Shown: positions 11,984-23,300 of the stretch, in pieces
Numbering within the stretch: position 1 is the stretch's first letter
Layout: each line of letters starts with the position of its first letter
NCBI GenBank assembly: GCA_012931725.1
Contig: CM022948.1
Coordinates: 20,013,177 to 20,077,176 of the forward strand
Source: Litsea cubeba
Lineage: Eukaryota; Streptophyta; Magnoliopsida; Laurales; Lauraceae
Length of the DNA: 64,000 nucleotides
Direction of reading: 5' to 3'
The notes under the pieces: model-generated
Databases searched by the model: none
Seen by the model: the letters and a program-made list of their open reading frames with translations, nothing else
What the model was told of the DNA's origin: nothing
Made by a program: the position numbers and the translations under genes

Positions 11984-12723
11984 TGTTAGGTTTAAAAGTC
12001 AACATGACATGACATGACAGAACAATACATGTCAGGCATTCAAAACGGATGATACAATTCGTGAAACAGTGAGGCACCTCTCTATAGCGAGCGAGGCGGA
12101 CCAAGCCCAGTCCGATCCGGTTAAAACTCTTTTAAGAGTTTGAAAAGGGACTTCTCTTCTGAATGGTTTATAACTAGGAGTCTTATGCACGAATTGGGCC
12201 TATAAATTGGGTGATTCTCTCAACTTAAAGATACATCACAAGAAGTTAATTCTCTCTCTTGATCTGAGGTTAGAATACCATAAGAGAGATTTTCTTATTT
12301 CTCTAGAGTCATTGAGAGATTATTCTGAATGGCTGCTCTAGAAGGTTTTGTTGCTTCTACTCTCTTGTAGAAGATTGATCATCTTGGTGGACAAGGTGCG
12401 AGGAGATCAAGTAAGGAGAACGGTGCACGGTGGAAGTCGTGTTAATAGATTCTATGCAATAACAACTACGGTCCTTAGGTCGAGGTACAGACTGAGATAA
12501 AAGAGCCTATGAGTATATCTTGTAAACTGTTCGTGAAATCTTGATTTTTGGTTCGTGGTTTTTCTCCCTGGATAGGGTTTCCACGTAAAATTTGTGTCTG
12601 CCTTCTTGTGGTGATTGCTTGGTAGATTTATTTGCTAGTTTTGTTTGATTGGTTTATTTCCGCTGCATTGATTGGTTAAATTAGAATTAGTAATTCATTC
12701 GAGTGGGTCCTAAAGTACCTTCA
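11984..12723 (+). repeat. 5' LTR, family C
   Basis: Starts TGTTAGGTTTAAAAG and ends ACCTTCA. A TATA-like box (TATAAATT) lies at 12201-12208. It holds a CTATAGCGAGCGAGG motif near 12083 that is expanded in the 3' LTR. Confidence 0.92.
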
Positions 12724-12725
12724 AT

Positions 12726-12737
12726 TGGTATCAGAGC
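12726..12737 (+). other. primer-binding site (initiator tRNA-Met type), family C
   Basis: TGGTATCAGAGC lies two bases after the LTR. This is the standard plant Copia primer site, complementary to the 3' end of initiator tRNA-Met. Confidence 0.9.
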
Positions 12738-12778
12738 GGGTTACACTATTTTATTATGTTGATCCACATATTACAAGA

Positions 12779-14550
12779 ATGGATATCTACCGCGAAGGCA
12801 CTTCAACCAATAAGCCTCCTCTGTTGGATGGTAGCAATTATGATTATTGGAAAGCCATGATGGTTGCCTTCTTGAAAGCCATATATATGAAAGTTTGGAA
12901 ATCTGTTGTGAATGCCTATCCTTGCCCACTATTACTATTGATGGAGTAACTGGTCCCAAACCTGAAGATAAGTGGACTAAGAAAGAAGAGTTGGTTGCCA
13001 CTTGTAACTCTAGGGCCTTGAATGCTATTTATAATAGAGTTAATATGTCTGAGTTTCGTAGAATTTCTACATGCACTACTGTGAAAAAAGCTTAGGATAT
13101 TCTACAGACTGTACATGAAGGGATTAACACTGTCAAATAGCCGAAACTTCAGAAACTGTATACAACCTTCGAAACCATAAAGATGGAAGATGATGACACT
13201 TTTGATGATTTCAGTTCGAAGCTGAATGCAATTGTGAATGATACCTTTACTCTGGAAGAGCCAATTCTTGAAAATAGAATTGTGAAAAAAATTTTGCGGT
13301 CTCTTCCTGAAAGGTTTGAAGGAAATGTTGTGGCCATAGAGGAAAATAAAAATTTGAATACGCTCAAAGTCGATGAGTTGGTTGGCAACCTACAAACTTT
13401 TGAAGCAAACCTTAGGTCTAATGGGAAGACAAAATCTCAAGGTATTGCTTTGAAAGCGTTCAAGGAATCATTAAAGATAGCGTCCAAAGAATCATATAAG
13501 AAAGCTGCAAGTGATTCATATTCAAATCCCGAGGAAATTAATCCCCAAGTTGCTGTACAATTCATGAAGCAATTCAAGCTTTTTATGAAGGGGCAGAAAA
13601 CCAATGGGAGGATCCTCAAAAATTCTGGAAAGAAGAAATCTTTTAAAGGGATTCAATGCTATAATTGTCAAGGCTATGGACACATTGCTAATGACTGCGG
13701 AAACAAAAAAAAATCTAAAAAGAAGGCTTTGAATACTACTTGGGAAGATGAAACTTCTAATGAGAATGATGAAAATCCTGAGTCTGACAAGTCTGACACT
13801 GGCAAGGGGAAGTTTATTACTTTTATGGCAACTTCTAGTTGTGTTGCTTCCCATGTTTCTTCCGAAGCTGAGACTGATCAAGATACTGAGTCAGAGGAAG
13901 AACCAGATTGGAAATCTGAATATGAAACACTTTTCAAGAAAATCATGAAGATGGTTAAAGTGAATGAAAAATTTGCTATTAATTGGCAAATGTCTGAATA
14001 GCAGAATACATCCTTGAAAGATGAACTTGCAAATTTACTTGCTAAAGTACAAAAATTGGAGGATGAAAATAACAAGTTGGCTGACAGATTCACTGCAGAA
14101 TCACAAAAGTGTGACTTATTCGATTATGATATGAAGACTTTGAAAGCAGAGAATTCTGGTCTGAATGAAAGACTCAAGATGGTTATATCTGAGTTAGACA
14201 CTGCTAAAGCTTCATTGAACAGGATGAATACCGGGTCTAAAATATTAGATGACATCTTGTGCAGTCAAAAGACAAACACTGACAAGCATGGCATTGGCTA
14301 CGCTAACGGATCATCCACTTCAAATGTCAAATGTAAAATTTGTTTTGTTAAAAATTCAGTTGTTACTAATCCTGTTGTTCATGTTGCAAAGAAAACTCCG
14401 AAGAAGCAGAATGTGTCATGTCCTGAATGAATCCCCACTTATCATCATTGTGGAATTAACGGACACATTCGATCCCATTGCAACAAGCTGCGAAGTTTAC
14501 CGAATCAAAAGCAATGGAAAATGCAGAAAGCTGAGCTGAAAAAAAAAAAA
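12779..14550 (+). pseudogene. broken Copia gag of family C
   Basis: The start MDIYREGTSTNKPP at 12779 is followed by LLDGSNYDYWKAMM, typical of Copia gag (UBN2/DUF4219 type). A frameshift occurs near 12920. In the second frame there are stops at 13093-13095 (where the family has a Trp codon), near 13138-13140, at 13999-14001 and at 14428-14430. A zinc knuckle CYNCQGYGHIANDC lies near 13657-13700. A second knuckle near 14440-14490 reads YHHCGINGHIRSHC, so its first Cys is replaced by Tyr. The stretch between is acidic and coiled-coil-like (14014-14230). It cannot give full gag now. Confidence 0.85.
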
Positions 14551-15000
14551 AGAATACCAAAGCTGTCTGGGTTAAGAAAGAAGACCCCTCTTCTGTATTG
14601 ATAAACACTATGCTGAAATATTTAAATTTACAAGTGTGTGTGCCTAAGCTTCATCACCCCTGATCTACAAGATCAAGCCCCCATCCCAGTGCTAATACGA
14701 AGATTATATTGAGAGGGAGTCAATATTGAAGGGGAGCTACTGGATCCAGGTTGACAGAAGCTGCATGATGATATTTGTTTGTCAATTATGGACAAAAACG
14801 GGGGGAGAAGAATGGTGCTAGGGGGAGCTATACAAGCCAAGACAAATCAAGAGCTACATATACAAGACAAGGCAATTCAAAATCAATAGTGCTGATATTT
14901 TTTTATTTTAAAATTCAATGTATTTTGGGTTTTACTTTTGTGTAGATTAAATTGTATTTTTCTAGGGGGTTTTGTCCAAGAATTGCCAAAAGGGGGAGAT

Positions 15001-15761
15001 TGTTAGGTTTAAAAGTCAACATGACATGACATGACAGAACAATACATGTAAGGCCTTCAAAACGGATGATACAATCCGTGAAACAGTGAGGCACCTCGCT
15101 ATAGCGAGGGTACAGCTCACTATAGCGCTCACTATAGCGAGCGAGGCGGACCAAGCCCAGTCCGATTCGGAAAGAACTCTTTTAAGAGTTTGAAAAGGGA
15201 CTTCTCTTCTGAATGGTTTATAACTAGGAGTCTTATGCATGAAATTAGGTGATTCTCTCAACCCAAAGATAGATCACAAGAAGTTAATTCTATCTCTTGA
15301 TATGAGGTTAGAATACCATAAGAGAGATTTTCTTGTTTCTCTAAAGCCATTGAGAGATTATTCTGCAGGGCTGCTCTAGAAGGTTTTGTTGCTTCTACTC
15401 TCTTGTAGAAGATTGATCATCTTGGTGGACAAGGTGCGAGGAGATCAAGTAAGGAGAACGGTGCACGATAGAAGTCGTGTTAGTGGATTCTGTGCAATAA
15501 CAACCACGGTCCTTATGTCGAGCTACAGACTGGGGTAAAGGAGCCTATGAGTATATCTTGTAAACTGTTCGTGAACTCTTGATTTTTTGTTCGTGGTTTT
15601 TCTCACTGGATAGGGTTTCCACATAAAATTTGTGTCTGCCTTCTTGTGGTGATTCCTTGGTAGGTTTATTTGCTAGTTTTGTTTGATTGGTTTATTTTCG
15701 CTGCATTGATTGGTTAAATTAGAACTAGTAATTCATTCTAGTGGGTCCTAAAAAACCTTCA
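15001..15761 (+). repeat. 3' LTR, family C
   Basis: Begins right after the polypurine tract with TGTTAGGTTTAAAAG. Compared with the 5' LTR it has about 33 extra bases of CTATAGCG-type repeat near 15095-15140, and it lacks about 12 bases near 15240 that contain the TATA box of the 5' copy. Confidence 0.92.
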
Positions 15762-16027
15762 TACACTATTTTGGTTCTTTTGTTAAACTTTAACTTTAGT
15801 AATTGAAAACTATAATTGCTCTTAAACGTTTAATATTGTTATCGTTTGTTTATTTATGAAGCTTCCACTATATTGTCGGTGAACCGATGAAATGTTTACA
15901 CCTCACTGCGGACTTCGATCCTTAGGGACCTTGATTGGGGCCACAGTTGTATATTTTATTAAGAAAGCTTTTAATTGGCCCCTAATCTCATGCAAAACTC
16001 CATGCTTACGAAATGGGGGGTGTGACA
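15762..16027. other. right part of old repeat interrupted by family C
   Basis: Continues the sequence before 11979 once family C is removed. It ends GGTGTGACA at 16027, which looks like a Gypsy LTR terminus. No matching start was found within the window. Confidence 0.35.
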
Positions 16028-19000
16028 ACTCATATACTTAAAACCAAGCATATAAGAAGCTCCTCTCCAATGGACATACCCCATTAACAAAAAGAAAAAC
16101 ACATAGCCTGAGTAGCAAGCAAAACCAAAATTAATTTCAAAGCCAAGGACGAAGTCTAAAATCATGAAGATAGCAACGAATGAAGATCAGCCAAAGAGAG
16201 ACAAGTTGGAACCTGATGTAAACTTCTGGGGCACTTTTGGTAAGAGAGGAAGAATCCTCTATTTGGATGTATCTTTGGTGCTATGGATTTATATGTTCTT
16301 CACAAATGATTTATGAGGGAGAAAGAGTCATAAACTGAATGCCTTACACTGTAGAAAGATGGCTCACTAATTTCCACGCCTTAAATCTATCTCTCTTAAC
16401 TAATTGACTTGGATCTTTAAGGATTTTAAGTAAATTAACCACTATCCGCTTCAATTGATAGATTTGTAACATCGTTTGGGATTAACTGAATCACATCATG
16501 AACATTGTGATAATTAAAGATCCAAACTTGACTATATCAAACCATTTTCAGGCATACCCTTATCTCTCCGGAAAAACTCCCACCACCGCTGAATGAGTAT
16601 TAAAGATGGATAAGCAAATTCCATTTGAATGCTTATTTTTTATCATTATATATATATATATATATATATTGTATTGAATACATAAGAATGCATGTCATGA
16701 GTGGTTAAAAATAAAGGTCAAAGATGAACATACAAAATGAACATCAAATAATCTCCCATTAATGAAAAGTGAATTCAGAGAAGATCAGAAATAAATACTC
16801 AACCATCACCTTAATAATTTAAATCTTCGTATCATTGCTACATTTTATATCCTTCACCCTCTTAATCTCTTATATCATTCACACTTCACTTCTTCAATAA
16901 TCCTTCGTGGAGCTCATTTGACTATTAATTTTGACGTCTTCAGTTCTTATGCGGTTCTATAATACAAATAAGCAGACTTAGTGTTACCATGTCAACGATG
17001 TATCTCAGTTAATTCCAATTTTTTAGATAGTTAAGTTTCTAAGCCTTGGATCACTATTTATGTACGCATTTTTTCTTAAGTTGGCAAGATTTAGTGATCT
17101 AAGATCTCATCTGTACTTGGGATTAATCTAGGTTCTGATTTCAATTACTGCTTATATATTTTTAAAATCTAGGTCAAGATCTGAGAAAGTCAAAATCCTT
17201 CTCCATTTACAAATTGAATCCTCCAATAATCTGACCTTATATAGCCAATTAGCCCAAAGCCCAGATTGCACTGATCTAGGCCATGGATCGCTGGGTTATA
17301 GAGATCTAGGTATTCCTATGCATAATCATTTGAGAATAATCATTTGAGAAACATGTAAGCCATGAATATATCCAACATGAAGTCTTGTGCAACATCAAAT
17401 TTCTGGTTTGTTTGTGTTGCACATGGTGCAGTGATCCATAACATTTATTTGATAGCCCCATTTCAAACAAAGGACATCCTATAAACTCCCACATTGGAAG
17501 ATCCTAGCCCTTCAATTTCTTATGAGATTTTTTTTATAGGCAATTGTTGTATTCTATAGTAAACCATCTACCTGTAGCCATTGAGAATCTTATATGGATT
17601 CATACATATATTGCAAGTGAACAGATGAAACAAATCATGCTACTCAGTTATTAAATAAGGATTGGGTTCGCCTGTGCCCTAAGCAACATGCACATGATTG
17701 AGTGAACACACCTGTTTAGGCTCTAAAACCTCCATAATTCAGCAAGTCAGAACATGCCAAGTTTCAGGAATTCGCGCCAACAGCCTAATCATATTTCATT
17801 TCCAAACAAAAGACTCAGTCAATTTTTTAAAGGAAAAAAAAAAACTCGTATTCACATTCCCATATAACACTAGAATTTCACACTTTGTTGTCATTGATTT
17901 GTCGTTAATCGTTGATATGACTGTGTAAACAGGATTAGTGGACGTATACGATTGTTGATTCATGTGCATTCCACCCATCATTTTCCTTTAAAAATGTACA
18001 TGAAATAAACAAATTGATTCGTATAATCATATCCATCATAATCAAGGGAAATACATTTTGAGATCTCATTATATTAAGTGAGATTAGAATAAATTAAACT
18101 AGGTCAGTCCAAACGTCTTATCATTGAATTACAACAATCTGTCTGCCTTTCAGGAGGAGAATGATAAAAACACTTCACCCAATGAAATAAATATATCTTG
18201 TGGGCTTTTCAAGCATGTCTTGTATCCCCAAATACTAAATCTAGGGGAAGCTTAAGGAATCAGCACATTGGCTTGTCCCAAATGGAACAAGAATCAGAAT
18301 CACGGGTTTCCCACAATCAATATCCATGAATGTTGACATTATTTCTTCAAAATCTAGGGTTTATTTTGGGAAGGTATCAAGGCTGAATTTCTTAGAGAAA
18401 GCGAGTTCACAAAACGTGTGAATGTTGACAATTTTGGTGAATGGATCATTGTGGTGTCTGGGCATGGCCCCATCATGCACATGGTCTGAATTGTTGTCGA
18501 TCGTGGCTCCCATCATCTCACAGCTCTAACCTTCTGATTGAAGGCTGATAAATCATGGTCCAAAATAAGTGCAAATTTTTGTAGAGGGATGGCAGTGGCC
18601 TAAGATTCGCAATGTGTTCGGGTTGGGTTGACCACTGAGGTCAGATGTATAGACCCAGTTCCATATATGATCAATCTTAAGCCCTTTTTCATTTACATAT
18701 ATAGTCCAATATATATACGACTGATCCAAGCCATTCAATAAAACTCACTTATTTGACGCTACCTATTTGGGTTTGAACCTTGGATACGCCGTCTCTTTTT
18801 GTGAGCGTGGACTCCTTTACCACTTGTATGGAGTACTTGCATATGCATGTTAGCCAATCCATCTCTTTGTTTCCCTTGGTTGTCAAGGAACCTTGTGTGC
18901 TTCACAAGAAGTGACAAATTCATACAACACATTGTTAGGAGTTGTGCATGTGAGATTCATCTTAATTGATTCGGTGAATTAAAGACTATTGATTCCACAT

Positions 19001-20272
19001 CTAACATTTAATAAAATAATTATAAAGAAGGTACATGCATTTAAAAATTATAATATTTAAATTTTCAAATCTAATTTCAAATGAAAGTAAAATAATTGTA
19101 CAAAAGTACAAGAACAGGCACATAGTAAAAGCTCAATATAAAAACAAGGGCATAACTAGGGGGTCAAAGCAAACTCAATCCCTAAAAAAAATCTTCAGGT
19201 TCTACAATTGGGCCCATATCTATTATTTTTGCTAGACCAATACAAACTCTATTATTGATACTTGAAACCATGCTTGCCACACCTTTTATTAGCCATTTCA
19301 TCTAACCTGTTTTGTGTCGTTGGTAATGAAATGGGCCCAATTAGCTGGTTACCAGTAGGACCCTACCCCTTAAAATTGGGCATGGACCGCGGTGGTCCAA
19401 CCCGATCCAGCCCGTTCACATCCTCATTTTGTAGGCACTTTGTCATCTATCTAAATGAGGATGGGCATGAATCATGAAGGTACCCAAAAGAAACGAACAT
19501 GACAACTGCATAAGGTTTTTTTTTCGGGTAAAAAATACATTCACAAGGTTGTTTTATTTGATTCTCCTTTAAAATTTGGGAATACCTCTATTCCATAAAC
19601 AAACAAGACGATAAGAAGTACAGCAGGAAAAGAAAAAATACCATCGGTTATCTTGAATAAGTATATAAAGCCACATTTGCTTCAATAGTTTTACGGAAAA
19701 GCTTACTTCATATTCATCATAGACCAAAAGAGACTCAAAAGATAAGTATCTACTGTAATGGAGTGAATGGATTTGGTTTTGACAGATTAAATGAATAAAT
19801 AAAATTCATATAACCATTCCCAACATGATTTAAACAAGCTTTGATGACGATGATGATGATTGCGGTACCCAACCAAACTAAACCCAACTATAACCCCAAG
19901 TTGCAAAAGAGAAATCACAATTTGGGTCAGGCTCAAATTGGATATGGTTTGGGTTTACCCATGTGCATCTCAACCCCACCCATCCATATTTTCACTCCCA
20001 GTACAATAAATTATAGAATGCAAAACCAAGAAAACCCATTTAGCTTTTACCAAACAGCCAAAAATATGTACTGTGGAAACACAAGCGGGAAACTTCACGC
20101 CCAGCAGAATGTACAGCATACACAACTTTCCTTGAACTTGCTTGAATACTCAAGCAAAGCAGCCTTCAACTTTATCGTTTCTTATGTAGTTTGGTTTCGT
20201 GCAAAGACGAACCCAAAGTCAAACCAAACGTCAGCCTGAGAGCTATCTACTTACGACTTGCTAACAAACTTC
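16028..20272. other. intergenic region, no gene seen
   Basis: AT-rich sequence with a TA microsatellite at about 16647-16668 and many poly-A/T runs. Open frames are short and without recognisable domains. No retroelement ends were identified. The right end approaches the host transporter gene and should hold its promoter. Confidence 0.5.
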
Positions 20273-20280
20273 TTTAAATA
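20273..20280 (+). promoter_or_regulatory. possible TATA box of the LHT-type transporter
   Basis: TTTAAATA lies about 100 bases before the proposed start codon at 20383, a reasonable distance for a plant core promoter. Only position and composition support it. Confidence 0.3.
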
Positions 20281-20382
20281 TCAGCACCCATCTCGAAATC
20301 TTTTCAAACCATTTCCAAATTCCAGCCCATCTTCTTCCTCTCTCATTTTAATCTTGTTTGGTGTGTGGTAATTTGTGTCACC

Positions 20383-23300
20383 ATGGGAACACAAGCTCTT
20401 TACACCGAACAGAGCTCCTATACTTCCAACAACAACACGGCCAAGGTATGAAGGCCTCTTGACTTTTGAATTATGATTCTTTTTGTTGGCTTTTGGTTGT
20501 TGAGGTTAGATATGTTAAGACTTATGGCTCAGATCAGGGGTTGCTGTTGGTTTAAATCCATAGCAATTAGTTCAAGATCTTTTAGATGGGGAGTGGTGAA
20601 ATGGGAATTGGAACTCTTTTTTGGGATTTTCTTTTCCATCAAAACACAGATCTTGATTTTTAGCTTTGTTGTAGTTGGTTTTGTTTTGATGGGAGTTGGA
20701 AAATGCTATGGTTTTCTTGCTTCTGTTCTCTCCTCTGCCCAATTTCAACCTACCACCCCCTCTCTCTCTATAAAACGAGGCATGTTATTACAAAACCAAG
20801 TGAAGTAAAGTGAAATATAAATTGGGTTCTTTATCATGATTTCATTGAAATGAGATTTGTCATTTTTCTACTTTGAATTTTACTATTTTTTTCATGTTTT
20901 CATTGAAATGAGAATTCCCATGTTTCTACTTTGAATTTTACTATTTTTTCATGATTTCATTGAAATGAGAATTCCCATGTTTCTACTTTGATTTTTATTG
21001 ATTTTTGTTCTATGATTTCATTTTAATGAAACACTCTCTCTCTGGGCTTTTCCATTTTAACTTTTGTAGCTTATTTCTTTTGTGGGGCTTCAGAACATGA
21101 CCCACAAAGTACCATGACTGGGGCCCACGTTGAAGTTCCAAAAATCTGGAAACCATGTAATCCTGGGCATTTATCTTTAAAAAAAAATTTGTGGGAACTT
21201 ATCTGACCCTTTGAGTGGGTCCCTGCGTTGGGTATATATTTTAATATAGGAGTCAGGTCTGGGCCCACTGCAGTCAGGCCGGGTCGAGAATTTGGGTCCA
21301 GACTTACTAAGGACCCAACCCGAATGCACCTCATTTACATCTCTAGTGGCTACATCATTCATCACTATCGACTCGATCCAAAACGATAGGTCATTGAGTC
21401 AGCTGAGTCTAGTCAATTACTCGAGTCGATGACTCTGAGTCTAGTCATTGATCCAAAGTCTTCATTCCTTGAGCTCTGCTTTGATCCTTGAACTTGGCAA
21501 TTAGTTTTCCTGCAAATACAAAAACCTGTAATCATTTTTGGGAGTTCCAAGTTCCGCTAACCAAAAGTTACTAACAGGTTTTTTATTCTCTTATTGAGGT
21601 ATTTTTGTATCTTTCTGTCTATTCATTTCAGCTGCCTCCTGCTGTCTCTTTTTGGGTGACTTTTGGAAGTTCTTGTTTTCCCTCCTCCTTATCAATAAAA
21701 TTGCCTTTAAGCAAAAATAAAATAAAATAATAGAAGTTAGTTACAATAAGCAAAGAAGTAAAACTACTGTTACTTAAAAAGGTAAAAACACATTTACCAA
21801 AAATGAAAAAGTATTTAAAAAAACCAAACTCTCATTTACATGTAAATTGAGTTACAAATATCCAAATAGGCCTTTTTGTTTTTGAATTTTTAACCATACC
21901 TTTTCCTCTTTTTTCACCAAAAGCCTTCTGAGCGGATTTTTGGAAAGGTATAGTTGGAAATTGCCAGATTATGGTTGAGATAAGGATGCTTAGATAAGTG
22001 TGTTCATCGCATCGCATGATACACACTTTATCAATCCAATGGTGAACAACACACTGATCCCGGTCATATTCAAGCAAGCTACTCTTAATTAGGGGTGCAA
22101 GCTGATTACAAGATTTGGTTTGACCTTTTTAAATTATGGTTTGGGGTTTTCTCTGCTTTACAATTCCAACCTTACTATTAAACGGTCAGGTTTGGGCTGA
22201 GTCCATACTTGCCATTCATGATTCAACGTGCTAACTTGATCTGATTCAATTAATTGCACTTTAACCCATCAGCCTGGTCTTGTAATTTAGGGCTTGGATT
22301 GACCCCTTTGATTTTCGTTTTGGGTTATTATTTGTAATCAGATTGATAAATGGGTCAGGTTCAGGTACAGTTAAGGACTATGAGTCTGAGCCCAAATCTG
22401 ACATGGATCCTCGAACTTTATGTGAGTCCACTCAATTGTGAATAGAATGAGCCCGGGCCTGCCCATTTTCTCATTCAGACCCGAATCGGGCTTTAGGACC
22501 GACTTTGATCTGGGCTGGATTCAGGCCTATTACCAGCCTGTCTGCCTTGAAGTTTGAAGTAGTTTTGGTAGTTATCAATCCTAAGAGAATTATTCATAGC
22601 TGCTCCTAAAATGCCATTTGGCATGATCATGAATAACCATGTTTTTTCTTGCAATGATGACAACTTGAGAAGTCTAAGATTCAAGCACCTTTCTTGTCCT
22701 AACAAAGGAGATTCCTTAAAATGGTCAAAATTCAAATTAGTTATTTATAATATAGAGAACATATAAATTGTCAGTTGCCGCCTTCCTTTTTTTAGTTCTT
22801 CCCCGTTGAAAGCTTGCCAATTTCTTCACTGTCTTACCTGTTCTTGTAACTAACATCTCCATTCCATTAAATAGTGCTTATTCTGCTGCTGGTGCCATTG
22901 GATTTTTTTTTCCTGGGTTGTGAAATTTAGAGCATTTTGGAGTTTGGATTTTGATTTTGGAGAAAATGGTTGAATTTTCACAGGTGGATGGGCGATCCGA
23001 CAAGCAGAAGGCGATCGACGAATGGCTTCCGATCACATCTTCGAGGAATGCAAAGTGGTGGTATTCAGCTTTCCACAATGTTACTGCCATGGTTGGTGCA
23101 GGAGTCCTCAGCCTGCCATATGCAATGTCAGAACTTGGATGGTATGTGTCATTATATTGGAAGAACAATTCCAATTGTGTTTTGATTTTTTCTTTCTTTC
23201 TTTCTTTCTTCCTTTCTTCCGTTTTTTTTTTTTTCTCTTTTTTATATTGGGTTACTGGGTATGCTTTGGTTTTTAAGGAGATTAATGTATTTTGAATCAA

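Larger units (their letters stand above)
11984..15761 (+). mobile_element. family C: gag-only Ty1/Copia retrotransposon without pol
   Basis: Two LTRs (740 and 761 bp) enclose 2.3 kb. A perfect 5-bp target duplication TACAC flanks the element (11979-11983 and 15762-15766). The interior has a Copia-type primer site (12726-12737), a broken gag with zinc knuckles, and a polypurine tract AAGGGGGAGAT (14990-15000). Protease, integrase, reverse transcriptase and RNase H are all missing. The purine-rich GGGGGAG-containing tail at 14800-15000 resembles the 3' untranslated part of complete Copia elements, so pol appears to have been removed while both ends were kept. Confidence 0.9.

Noticed and set aside
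12726..12737. tRNA gene
   Set aside because: Only a 12-base primer-binding match to the tRNA 3' end; no cloverleaf. No tRNA or rRNA gene was recognised elsewhere.
1003..16027. One large old LTR spanning all insertions
   Set aside because: The right end at 16027 looks like an LTR terminus, but no matching start or target duplication could be found, so it is only noted as possible.
19841..20239. 132-codon frame upstream of the transporter
   Set aside because: Low-complexity start, no domain, no splice or promoter context.
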